This document shows, in pieces, positions 1-8,381 of a DNA stretch of 64,000 nucleotides. A program made the translations under genes and the position numbers. Each line of letters begins with the position of its first letter. Position 1 is the first letter of the stretch. The stretch lies in contig CAXTVI010000001.1 of NCBI GenBank assembly GCA_964247695.1, positions 124,001 through 188,000 on the forward strand. The letters run 5' to 3'. The DNA comes from Lichenicoccus sp964247695 (GTDB taxonomy: Bacteria > Pseudomonadota > Alphaproteobacteria > Acetobacterales > Acetobacteraceae). Below the pieces are notes generated by a model. It was given only the letters and a program-made list of their open reading frames with translations, made no database searches and was not told where the DNA came from.

Positions 1-129
1 CTTTACGACATGTGCAAGGCCGTCGACCGGAGCATGCGCATCGACGCGGTGCGCGTGGTGCAGAAGTCCGGTGGCCGCACCGTTATCTCAGAGCCAACCG
101 ATCCGAGGCAGGAAGGGACGTCCCCGTGA
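1..129 (+). CDS. moaC: cyclic pyranopterin monophosphate synthase MoaC, 3' end (partial)
   Basis: The reading frame enters at the window edge and runs 42 codons to TGA at 127-129. The visible peptide begins LYDMCKAVDRSMRIDAVRVV and continues QKSGG, which matches the conserved C-terminal end of MoaC (typically LYDMCKA then two-residue variants, ending in LLxKSGGKSG). MoaC makes cyclic pyranopterin monophosphate in molybdenum cofactor synthesis. About 17 residues follow the KSGG motif, slightly more than usual. Its stop codon overlaps the GTG start of pdhA in the sequence GTGA, so the two are probably translationally coupled even though the pathways are unrelated. The identification rests on a short piece only. 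Confidence 0.8.
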   Translation, partial: LYDMCKAVDRSMRIDAVRVVQKSGGRTVISEPTDPRQEGTSP

Positions 130-1172
130 ACAAGTCTTCCAAGATACAGGGTGCTGTGCCCGCCAATGCCTCGGCTGATCTCACCGGCGGGCGAGGGCGC
201 AACAGCCCGGCGATGACCACCGAGGAGCTGACCCGGGCCTATCGCGGCATGGTGCTGATCCGCCGCTTCGAGGAGCGCACCGGCCAGCTGTACGGCATGG
301 GGCTGATCGGCGGCTTCTGCCACCTCTATATTGGCCAGGAAGCGGTGGTGACCGGCGTACAGATGGCGCTCAAGCCGGGCGACAAGGTGGTGACCTCGTA
401 TCGCGACCACGGCCACATGCTGGCCACCGGCATGGAAGCGCGCGGCGTGATGGCAGAGCTGACCGGGCGGGCCACCGGCTATTCGCGCGGCAAGGGCGGC
501 TCGATGCACATGTTCTCGCGCAAGGAGAACTTCTACGGCGGCCACGGCATCGTCGGCGCCCAGGTCTCGATCGGCATCGGGTTGGCGTTCGCCAACCGCT
601 ATCGCGGCTCGGACGAGGTTTCGGTGGCGTATTTCGGCGAGGGCGCGTCGAACCAGGGCCAGGTGTTCGAGAGCTTCAACATCGCGGCCCTGCAGAAGCT
701 GCCCTGCATCTTCGTGATTGAGAACAACCGCTACGGCATGGGCACCAGCGTCGAGCGCTCGTCGGCATCCCGCGAGCTGTATCGCAACGGTGAGCCGTGG
801 GGCATCCCGGGGCTGCAGGTGGACGGCATGGATGTCGAGGCGGTGCATGACGCGGCGGTGCAGGCGGTGGCGCATTGCCGCGCCGGCAATGGCCCGTTCC
901 TGCTGGAAATGACGACCTACCGCTACCGGGGTCACTCGATGTCCGATCCGGCCAAGTATCGCACCCGCGACGAGGTCGACCAGATGCGGCGGGAGCGGGA
1001 TGCGATCGAGCGGGTGCGGCACGCGCTGCTCGGTCAGGGAGTCGAGGAGCAGGCGTTGAAGACGATCGACGACGAGATCAAGCACATCGTGGCCGATGCC
1101 GCGGAATTCGCACAGTCCAGTCCGGAGCCGGATCCGGCCGAGTTGTGGACCGACATCCTGGTGGAGGCTTGA
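126..1172 (+). CDS. pdhA: pyruvate dehydrogenase E1 component, alpha subunit
   Basis: This is the thiamine-diphosphate-binding half of the E1 heterotetramer that decarboxylates pyruvate and passes the acetyl group to lipoyl-E2. The thiamine-diphosphate motif reads GEGASNQG near residue 171 and ends in ENN near residue 199, and the GHSMSDPAKYR regulatory loop is present. I chose GTG at 126 because an AGGAAGGGA ribosome site lies just upstream and the start overlaps the moaC stop; this gives 348 residues, the usual size. An open frame reaches further upstream to base 12 but lies inside moaC. It is the first gene of a pdhA-pdhB-E2-lpd-lipA cluster with gaps of 3-11 bases. Confidence is high for function, moderate for start. 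Confidence 0.95.
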   Translation: MNKSSKIQGAVPANASADLTGGRGRNSPAMTTEELTRAYRGMVLIRRFEERTGQLYGMGLIGGFCHLYIGQEAVVTGVQMALKPGDKVVTSYRDHGHMLATGMEARGVMAELTGRATGYSRGKGGSMHMFSRKENFYGGHGIVGAQVSIGIGLAFANRYRGSDEVSVAYFGEGASNQGQVFESFNIAALQKLPCIFVIENNRYGMGTSVERSSASRELYRNGEPWGIPGLQVDGMDVEAVHDAAVQAVAHCRAGNGPFLLEMTTYRYRGHSMSDPAKYRTRDEVDQMRRERDAIERVRHALLGQGVEEQALKTIDDEIKHIVADAAEFAQSSPEPDPAELWTDILVEA

Positions 1173-1175
1173 GCC

Positions 1176-2579
<1,404 letters not shown>

Positions 2580-2590
2580 AGGGTCTCGCC

Positions 2591-3889
2591 ATGTCCGTGA
2601 ACATCCTGATGCCGGCGCTGTCGCCCACCATGACCGAGGGTACGCTGGCGCGCTGGCTGAAGAAGGAAGGCGACGCGATCGTCTCCGGCGACGTCATCGC
2701 CGAGATCGAGACCGACAAGGCGACGATGGAAGTCGAGGCGGTGGATGAAGGCATCCTCGGCCGCATCCTTGTCGGCGACGGCACCGAGGGCGTGCAGGTG
2801 AACCAGCCGATCGGCATCATCGTCGAGGACGGCGAGGCGGTGCCGGATGCGGCGGCGCCTGCCGAGAGGGCGGCGGCCCCAGCGCCTGGTCCCGAGGCGA
2901 GCAACCCGACGCAGCCGCCGGCACCGGTGACGCACGAGGCGGCCGCCGCGGGTCCGGCTCCGGCCTCGAACGGCAGCCGGGTGTTCATCTCGCCACTGGC
3001 AAAGCGGCTCGCCAGGGAAGCCGGGCTCGATCCGGTGACGATTTCCGGCAGTGGCCCGAACGGGAGGATCGTCCGGGCCGATGTCGAAGCTGCTCAGAAG
3101 GCTGGTCCGGCTCCCGCAAAGGCACCGGCAGCGACACCTCTTGCAGCGGCCCCCGCGCCCGCGAAGCCTGCTCCGGTTCTGATCACGGCGCCCCACCAGA
3201 AGATCCCGAACAGCAACGTGCGCCGGGTGATCGCGCGCCGGCTGTCCGAGGCCAAGCAGTTCATCCCGCACTTCTACGTCTCGATCGATGTCGAGCTCGA
3301 CCGGCTGCTGGCGCTGCGCGGCGAGCTGAACGCCTCGTCGCCGAAGGAAGGCCCCGGCACGTTCAAGCTGTCGGTCAACGACATGCTGATCAAGGCGGCG
3401 GCGGTGACGCTGCGCCGGGTGCCGCGGGTGAACGCGTCCTACACAGACGAGGCGATCATCCAGTACGACGATGTCGATATCGCGGTCGCGGTCTCGATCC
3501 CGGACGGGCTGATCACCCCGATCGTGACCAGGGCGGACATGAAGAGCTTGTCGCTGATCAGCAGCGAGGCGAAGGGCCTGATCAAGCGGGCGCGCGACGG
3601 CAAGCTGAAGCCCGAGGAGTTCCAGGGTGGCTCGTTCTCGATCTCCAACATGGGCATGTATGGCGTGAAGGCGTTCTCGGCGATCCTGAACCCGCCGCAG
3701 GGCGCGATCCTGGCGGTCGCTGCCGGCGAGAAGCGCGCCGTGGTGCGGTCCGGCGACAGGATCGAGGTCGCCAACGTGATGACATGCACCTTGTCGGTGG
3801 ATCACCGGGTCATCGACGGGGCCCTGGCCGCCGAATGGATGTCGGTGTTCAAGTCCGTCGTCGAATTGCCGATGAGCCTGGTGGTCTGA
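2591..3889 (+). CDS. pdhC: pyruvate dehydrogenase E2, dihydrolipoamide acetyltransferase
   Basis: E2 forms the core of the complex and transfers the acetyl group from lipoamide to CoA. Three parts are visible in 432 residues. There is one lipoyl domain (DKA with Lys43), a peripheral-subunit-binding domain near residues 132-165 (FISPLAKRLAREAGLD), and the catalytic acyltransferase domain ending in DHRVIDGA, with the active-site His near residue 405. Ala/Pro-rich linkers separate them. With one lipoyl domain here and one on E1-beta, the complex still carries two kinds of swinging arm. The gene sits between pdhB and lpd with 11- and 4-base gaps. Confidence 0.95.
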   Translation: MSVNILMPALSPTMTEGTLARWLKKEGDAIVSGDVIAEIETDKATMEVEAVDEGILGRILVGDGTEGVQVNQPIGIIVEDGEAVPDAAAPAERAAAPAPGPEASNPTQPPAPVTHEAAAAGPAPASNGSRVFISPLAKRLAREAGLDPVTISGSGPNGRIVRADVEAAQKAGPAPAKAPAATPLAAAPAPAKPAPVLITAPHQKIPNSNVRRVIARRLSEAKQFIPHFYVSIDVELDRLLALRGELNASSPKEGPGTFKLSVNDMLIKAAAVTLRRVPRVNASYTDEAIIQYDDVDIAVAVSIPDGLITPIVTRADMKSLSLISSEAKGLIKRARDGKLKPEEFQGGSFSISNMGMYGVKAFSAILNPPQGAILAVAAGEKRAVVRSGDRIEVANVMTCTLSVDHRVIDGALAAEWMSVFKSVVELPMSLVV

Positions 3890-3893
3890 GCGG

Positions 3894-5303
3894 ATGGCCG
3901 ATGCCAGTTTCGACCTCATCGTCATCGGCGGCGGTCCCGGCGGCTATGTCGCCGCCATTCGTGCGGCGCAGCTCGGCATGAAGACCGCCGTGGTGGAGCG
4001 CGAGCATCTCGGCGGGATCTGCCTGAACTGGGGCTGCATTCCAACCAAGGCGCTGCTGCGCTCGTCCGAGATCAACCACCTGCTGCATAATCTCGGCGAA
4101 TTCGGCTTCTCGGCTGACAACATCCGCTTCGACCTCGAGAAGGTGGTGAAGCGCTCGCGCGCGGTCGCCAAGCAGCTCGCCTCAGGCGTCGGCCATCTGC
4201 TCAAGAAGAACAAGGTGGCGGTGTTCGACGGCAGCGCCACGCTCGATGGCGTGGAGGGTGCGCTGCGCCGGGTCAAGGTGACCAAGGAGGGCAAGCCGGC
4301 CACGAGCCTGACCGCAAAGAACGTCATCCTGGCGACCGGCGCCCGCGCCCGCGTGATCTCAGGCCTGGAGCCGGATGGCGAGCTGATCTGGTCGTACCGG
4401 GAGGCCATGGTGCCCAAGAGCATGCCGAAGCGGCTGCTGGTGGTGGGCAGCGGTGCGATCGGCATCGAGTTCGCCTCGTTCTACCGCAACATGGGCGCCG
4501 AGGTGACGGTGATCGAGGTCGCCGATCGCATCCTGCCGGTCGAGGACGAGGAGATCGGCGCGTTCGCCCGCAAGGCGTTCGAGAAGCAGGGCATGCGCAT
4601 CCTGACCGGTGCCAAGCTCGGCACGCTGCGCAAGGAGGACGGGACCGTAACGGTGCCTGTAGAGGCCGGTGGGACGAACGAGAGCTTCACCGTGGACCGG
4701 GTCATCTCGGCGGTCGGCATCGTCGGCAATGTCGAGGGGCTCGGCCTCGAAGCCACCAAGGTTATAGTCGAAAAGACACATGTGCAGATCGACGAGTTCT
4801 GCGCCACTGGCGAGCCGAACATCTATGCGATCGGCGATCTCGCCGGCGCGCCCTGGCTCGCGCACAAGGCGAGCCACGAGGGGGTCGTCTGCGTCGAGAA
4901 GCTGGCCGGCCGCGACGTGCATCCGATCGACTGGAGCAATATCCCCGGCTGCACCTATTCACGGCCGCAGATCGCCTCCGTCGGGCTGACCGAGGCACGT
5001 GCCAAGGAAGCGGGGCACGAGATCCGGGTCGGCCGCTTCCCGTTCATCGGCAACGGAAAGGCGATCGCGATGGGCGAGCCGGAAGGCATGGTCAAGGTGG
5101 TGTTCGACCGCGCGAGCGGCGAACTGCTCGGCGCGCACATGGTCGGTGCCGAGGTGACCGAGCTGATCCAGGGCTATGTGATCGCGCGCACGCTGGAGAC
5201 CACGGAACAGGAGCTGATGCACAGCGTATTCCCGCATCCGACGGTGAGCGAGACCATGCACGAGGCGGTGCTGGACGCCTACGGCCAGGTGATCCATTTC
5301 TGA
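3894..5303 (+). CDS. lpdA: dihydrolipoyl dehydrogenase (E3)
   Basis: E3 reoxidises dihydrolipoamide using FAD and NAD+. The N-terminal FAD fingerprint is IGGGPGGYVAAIRAAQLG, and the redox-active disulfide lies in GGICLNWGCIPTKALL. A second dinucleotide fold (VVGSGAIGIEFASF) binds NAD. The C-terminal interface domain carries the HPTVSETMHEAV motif, with the His-Glu pair that acts as base on the neighbouring subunit. Length is 469 residues, normal for the family. It starts four bases after the E2 stop and belongs to the same transcription unit. This copy is probably dedicated to pyruvate dehydrogenase, though it may also serve other dehydrogenases. Confidence 0.95.
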   Translation: MADASFDLIVIGGGPGGYVAAIRAAQLGMKTAVVEREHLGGICLNWGCIPTKALLRSSEINHLLHNLGEFGFSADNIRFDLEKVVKRSRAVAKQLASGVGHLLKKNKVAVFDGSATLDGVEGALRRVKVTKEGKPATSLTAKNVILATGARARVISGLEPDGELIWSYREAMVPKSMPKRLLVVGSGAIGIEFASFYRNMGAEVTVIEVADRILPVEDEEIGAFARKAFEKQGMRILTGAKLGTLRKEDGTVTVPVEAGGTNESFTVDRVISAVGIVGNVEGLGLEATKVIVEKTHVQIDEFCATGEPNIYAIGDLAGAPWLAHKASHEGVVCVEKLAGRDVHPIDWSNIPGCTYSRPQIASVGLTEARAKEAGHEIRVGRFPFIGNGKAIAMGEPEGMVKVVFDRASGELLGAHMVGAEVTELIQGYVIARTLETTEQELMHSVFPHPTVSETMHEAVLDAYGQVIHF

Positions 5304-5325
5304 ACCTGGGACTTTGAGGTCGCCA

Positions 5326-6294
5326 ATGTCTTCCACCCGGCTTCTCATCGACCATCGTCCGCGGGCGCTTCGGCATCCGGAGAAGGCGCACCGGCCGGAC
5401 AACCCGATCCAGCGCAAGCCGGACTGGATCCGGGTGCGGGCTCCGAACCACCCGGTCTACCACGAGACCCGGGCGCTGATGCGCGAGCACGGGCTGGTGA
5501 CGGTGTGCGAGGAGGCGGCCTGCCCGAACATCGGCGAGTGCTGGTCGCAGCGCCACGCCACCATGATGATCATGGGCGAGATCTGCACCCGCGCCTGCTC
5601 GTTCTGCAACGTGCGCACCGGCCAGCCGGAAGCGCTCGATGCGAGCGAGCCAAACCGCGTGGCGGATGCAGTGGGGCGCCTCGGGCTGCGCCACGTGGTG
5701 ATCACCTCGGTGGACCGCGACGACCTGCCGGATGGCGGCGCCGCGCATTTCGCCGCAGTGATCGAGGCGATCCGGGACGCCGCGCCCGGCACCACGATCG
5801 AGATCCTGACGCCGGACTTCCTGCGCAAGCCGGGCGCCCTCGAGGTGGTCGTCGCGGCGCGTCCGGACGTGTTCAACCACAACCTCGAAACTGTGCCACG
5901 GCTGTATCCGACCATCCGCCCGGGGGCGCGCTACTTCCAGTCGCTGCGGCTGCTTGACCAGGTCAAGCGGCTCGATCCGGCGATCTTCACCAAGTCGGGC
6001 CTGATGGTCGGGCTGGGCGAGCAGCGCCTCGAGATCCTGCAGGTGATGGACGACCTGCGCGTGGCCGAGATCGACTTCCTCACCCTCGGCCAGTATCTGC
6101 AGCCCAGCGTGAAGCATGCCGCGGTCGACCGCTTCGTGACGCCGGACGAGTTCACAGATTATGCCGGCATGGCGCGCGCCAAGGGTTTCCTGCAGGTGAG
6201 TGCGACGCCGTTGACGCGGTCCTCGTATCACGCCGACGAGGATTTCGCCGCCCTGCGTGCCGAGCGGACGCGCCGCCTCGCCGTGCGCGCCTGA
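5326..6294 (+). CDS. lipA: lipoyl synthase, radical SAM
   Basis: LipA inserts two sulfurs into protein-bound octanoyl groups to form lipoate, the cofactor of the E1-beta and E2 lipoyl domains encoded just upstream. The auxiliary cluster cysteines lie in CEEAACPNIGEC (Cys61, 66, 72) and the radical SAM cysteines in CTRACSFC (Cys87, 91, 94). The C-terminal RSSYHADE serine motif that completes the auxiliary cluster is present. I chose ATG 5326, preceded by TTTGAGGT, over an in-frame TTG four codons earlier; this gives 322 residues. Placing lipA directly behind the dehydrogenase genes links cofactor assembly to the enzyme. Confidence 0.95.
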   Translation: MSSTRLLIDHRPRALRHPEKAHRPDNPIQRKPDWIRVRAPNHPVYHETRALMREHGLVTVCEEAACPNIGECWSQRHATMMIMGEICTRACSFCNVRTGQPEALDASEPNRVADAVGRLGLRHVVITSVDRDDLPDGGAAHFAAVIEAIRDAAPGTTIEILTPDFLRKPGALEVVVAARPDVFNHNLETVPRLYPTIRPGARYFQSLRLLDQVKRLDPAIFTKSGLMVGLGEQRLEILQVMDDLRVAEIDFLTLGQYLQPSVKHAAVDRFVTPDEFTDYAGMARAKGFLQVSATPLTRSSYHADEDFAALRAERTRRLAVRA

Positions 6295-6755
6295 TGCCGA
6301 CCCACGCGGAGCGCCGGCTGATCGCCTACCGGCCGGAGCAGCTGTTCGACTTGGTGGCTGATGTCGAGCGCTACCCGGAGTTCCTGCCCTGGTGCGTGGG
6401 GGCGAAGCTGCGCGGTCACACCCAGGACGAACTGCTCGCCGACCTTACCATCGGCTTCGGGCCGTTCCGCGAGACCTTCACCAGCCGCGTGACACTGGAC
6501 CGACCGCGATCGGCGCACGTTCGCTACGAGCGGGGTCCGTTCCGGTATCTGAACAACAAATGGACCTTCACCGAGCATCCGCAGGGGTGCCTGGTCGATT
6601 TCTTCGTCGAGTTCGAGTTCCGCTCGCGCCTGCTGCAGGCCGCCATCGGAGTGGTGTTCAACGAGGCGGTCAAGCTGATGGTCAGTGCCTTCCTCAAGCG
6701 GGCGCGAGACGTCTATGGGCCGCCCGACACCTCGGCGACGCCCGCCCGGGCCTAA
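6294..6755 (+). CDS. Coq10/RatA-type START-domain protein
   Basis: The 153-residue protein is a SRPBCC/START fold of the Coq10-RatA family. Typical elements are YRPEQLFDLVADVERYPEFL near the N-terminus, WCVGAK, and the C-terminal helix with LLQAAIGVVFNEAVKLMVSAF. Family members bind ubiquinone (Coq10) or, in E. coli, were described as the RatA toxin. A role in respiratory quinone handling is more likely here, because no antitoxin gene adjoins it. The ATG overlaps the lipA stop by one base (TGATG). A hairpin with a short T-rich tail follows at 6776-6794, so it is probably the last gene of the pyruvate dehydrogenase unit. Confidence 0.85.
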   Translation: MPTHAERRLIAYRPEQLFDLVADVERYPEFLPWCVGAKLRGHTQDELLADLTIGFGPFRETFTSRVTLDRPRSAHVRYERGPFRYLNNKWTFTEHPQGCLVDFFVEFEFRSRLLQAAIGVVFNEAVKLMVSAFLKRARDVYGPPDTSATPARA

Positions 6756-6775
6756 CGCGCGCGAGACTGTTGCGG

Positions 6776-6794
6776 AACCGCCACGCGGCGGTTT
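6776..6794 (+). terminator. probable terminator of the pdh-lipA unit
   Basis: AACCGCC, a four-base loop ACGC and GGCGGTT form a perfect seven-pair stem, followed by TCGTTGCTT. It lies 20 bases after the last gene of the cluster. The T tract is weak, which is usual in high-GC genomes. Confidence 0.6.
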
Positions 6795-6893
6795 CGTTGC
6801 TTGGACGTGTCGTCGTTCGCGACAAGGAAGCGTTTACAACCTCGGGCAGCCCGGCCGGAGCGGTCGGGGCACCAGGCAGCAAGGAATTCACCG

Positions 6894-7286
6894 ATGAAGT
6901 TTACTCTCAGCGCGACGGCAACCGTCGCCATGCTGATCGCCGCCCCGGCGATCGCCCAGACGGCCACGGATTCGACCGGGGACAAGGCCCCCATGCACCA
7001 TCACCACCATCACATGATGATGCATGGCAAGCACTCCATGATGTCGAAGAGCACCGGTGATGCCGAAGTCGAGAAGCTGAACGAGCAGAGCCTGCAGAAC
7101 GCCAAGGCCGGCGCCGTTCCGGCGACCAGCGGCACCAGCAGCATGGCGGCGCCCGGCACGGGGATGTCGGCGCCGACCACTTCGTCCTCCGGCTCGATGG
7201 GCACGATGACCCCCGGCAACGCGCCCGCGACTGCGCCGATGAACCCGCCGGCCGCGACCCCGGACGCGAGCACCCCGCCCAAGTAG
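6894..7286 (+). CDS. small exported His/Met-rich protein
   Basis: I do not recognise a named family. The 130-residue product begins with a clear signal peptide (MKFTLSATATVAMLIAAPAIA, cut near residue 21). The mature N-terminus has a HHHHHHMMMHGKHSMM tract that could bind copper, nickel or zinc. The rest is low complexity, rich in Ala, Pro, Thr, Ser, Gly and Met. ATG 6894 follows AAGGAA; a longer frame from 6801 would place the signal peptide internally and is rejected. It stands alone between two hairpins, so it is probably monocistronic. A periplasmic metal-binding or metal-buffering role is inference from composition only. Confidence 0.7.
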   Translation: MKFTLSATATVAMLIAAPAIAQTATDSTGDKAPMHHHHHHMMMHGKHSMMSKSTGDAEVEKLNEQSLQNAKAGAVPATSGTSSMAAPGTGMSAPTTSSSGSMGTMTPGNAPATAPMNPPAATPDASTPPK

Positions 7287-7329
7287 TCGCCTTGAAGGCG
7301 AACCAGGTCGGCATGGTTTGCCATGCAAC

Positions 7330-7361
7330 ACGCACTCGCGGGCCAGCCCCCGCGGGTGCGT
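7330..7361. terminator. strong hairpin between convergent genes
   Basis: ACGCACTCGCGGG and CCCGCGGGTGCGT form a 13-pair stem (one T-G pair) around a six-base loop. It lies between the stop of the plus-strand exported protein and the stop of minus-strand pncC, so it may serve both directions. No real T run is present on either side. Confidence 0.55.
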
Positions 7362-7369
7362 CGTCGTGT

Positions 7370-7858
7370 TCAGGGGGCGTGACGTAGCAGCAGGTCGAGC
7401 GCATGCGACGTCGCCTGCGCGCGTACGACGGCACGATCGCCTGCAAACACCTGGCGGTCTGTCAGGGGCGGCTGTCCGCCGCCCGCGATGCCGAACCAGA
7501 CCAGGCCTACCGGTTTGTCCTCGCTACTGCCGCCGGGGCCGGCGATGCCGGTGATGGAGACGGTGCAGGATGCCCCAGTGGCTGCCAGCGCCCCGTCCGC
7601 CATGGCCCGTGCCACCGGCGCACTGACAGCGCCATGCCGTTCCAGCAACTCGACCGGAACGCCGAGGCTCCGGTGCTTCATGCCGTTGGAGTAGGTGACG
7701 AACCCGCCCAGCATGACGTCGCTGCTGCCGGCATGGTGGGTCAGGCTGGCCGCGACCAGGCCGCCGGTGCAGCTCTCCGCGGTGGCGATGGTAAAGCCGA
7801 GCTCGCGAAAGCGGTCGAGGACCGCGGCTGCCCGCGCCAGGATCGCATCGTCTATCAT
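7370..7858 (-). CDS. pncC: CinA C-terminal family nicotinamide-nucleotide amidohydrolase
   Basis: PncC hydrolyses nicotinamide mononucleotide to nicotinate mononucleotide in pyridine nucleotide recycling. The 162-residue product is a stand-alone CinA C-terminal domain with TAESCTGGLVAASLT near the N-terminus, the SDVMLGGFVTYSNGMK segment and ITGIAGPGG. The N-terminal MoCF-like domain of full CinA is absent, as in many proteobacteria. ATG 7858 is preceded by GAGGAGGGCG; a longer frame to 7942 overlaps pgpA and has no family match. It lies 16 bases after pgpA on the same strand. Confidence 0.9.
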   Translation of the reverse strand: MIDDAILARAAAVLDRFRELGFTIATAESCTGGLVAASLTHHAGSSDVMLGGFVTYSNGMKHRSLGVPVELLERHGAVSAPVARAMADGALAATGASCTVSITGIAGPGGSSEDKPVGLVWFGIAGGGQPPLTDRQVFAGDRAVVRAQATSHALDLLLRHAP

Positions 7859-7874
7859 CGGCACGTCGCCCTCC

Positions 7875-8381
7875 TCATTGCCGGAGTGCCGTCCGCGCGA
7901 GCCAGAGCAGCAGCGCGCCAAGCAGCCCGGCCAGTACATCATCGCCCATCACGCCCACCGCGTCATGCCGGCGGTCGAGCCGGCCGATCGGCCCGGGCTT
8001 GGTGATGTCGAGCAGGCGAAACATGGCGAACGCCAACGCGAACCAGATGACCTCGCGCGGGCTCGGCGGCCAGGCAAGGCTGTGCGGCTTCGGGATTCCG
8101 AGCAGGGTGATCCACAGCCCGGCGACCTCGTCGATCACGATCCAGCCATGGTCGGCGCCCCCGGAGGCGCGCGGGATCGCCCACAGGCCGGCAGCACAGG
8201 CCAGAAGGATCGCAAGGCAGAGCGCCCAAGGATGCCGGCAGAGCAGTACGCCAGGCAGGATGGCCGCGAGCGTGCCCACGGTCCCCGGCGCCCTGCTGCT
8301 GAAGCCGCTGCCGAGGAAGCTCGCGACCAGCACCGGCAGCGGCCCGATGCCGGCCCGTTGCCGGCCATCCGCGGCCTTCAA
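7875..8381 (-). CDS. pgpA: phosphatidylglycerophosphatase A
   Basis: PgpA removes the phosphate from phosphatidylglycerophosphate to give phosphatidylglycerol in the inner membrane. Family features are FLGSGFSSRAPGTVGTLAA, the IVIDEVAGLWITL segment and RLLDITKPGPIGRLDRR, followed by GVMGDDVLAG and a C-terminal hydrophobic helix. The chosen TTG start overlaps the stop of the upstream transglycosylase gene as TTGA and gives 168 residues, the usual length. The open frame continues to 8576 but that part lies over the transglycosylase coding region and does not look like PgpA. The start is therefore moderately certain, the function well supported. Confidence 0.9.
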   Translation of the reverse strand: MKAADGRQRAGIGPLPVLVASFLGSGFSSRAPGTVGTLAAILPGVLLCRHPWALCLAILLACAAGLWAIPRASGGADHGWIVIDEVAGLWITLLGIPKPHSLAWPPSPREVIWFALAFAMFRLLDITKPGPIGRLDRRHDAVGVMGDDVLAGLLGALLLWLARTALRQ

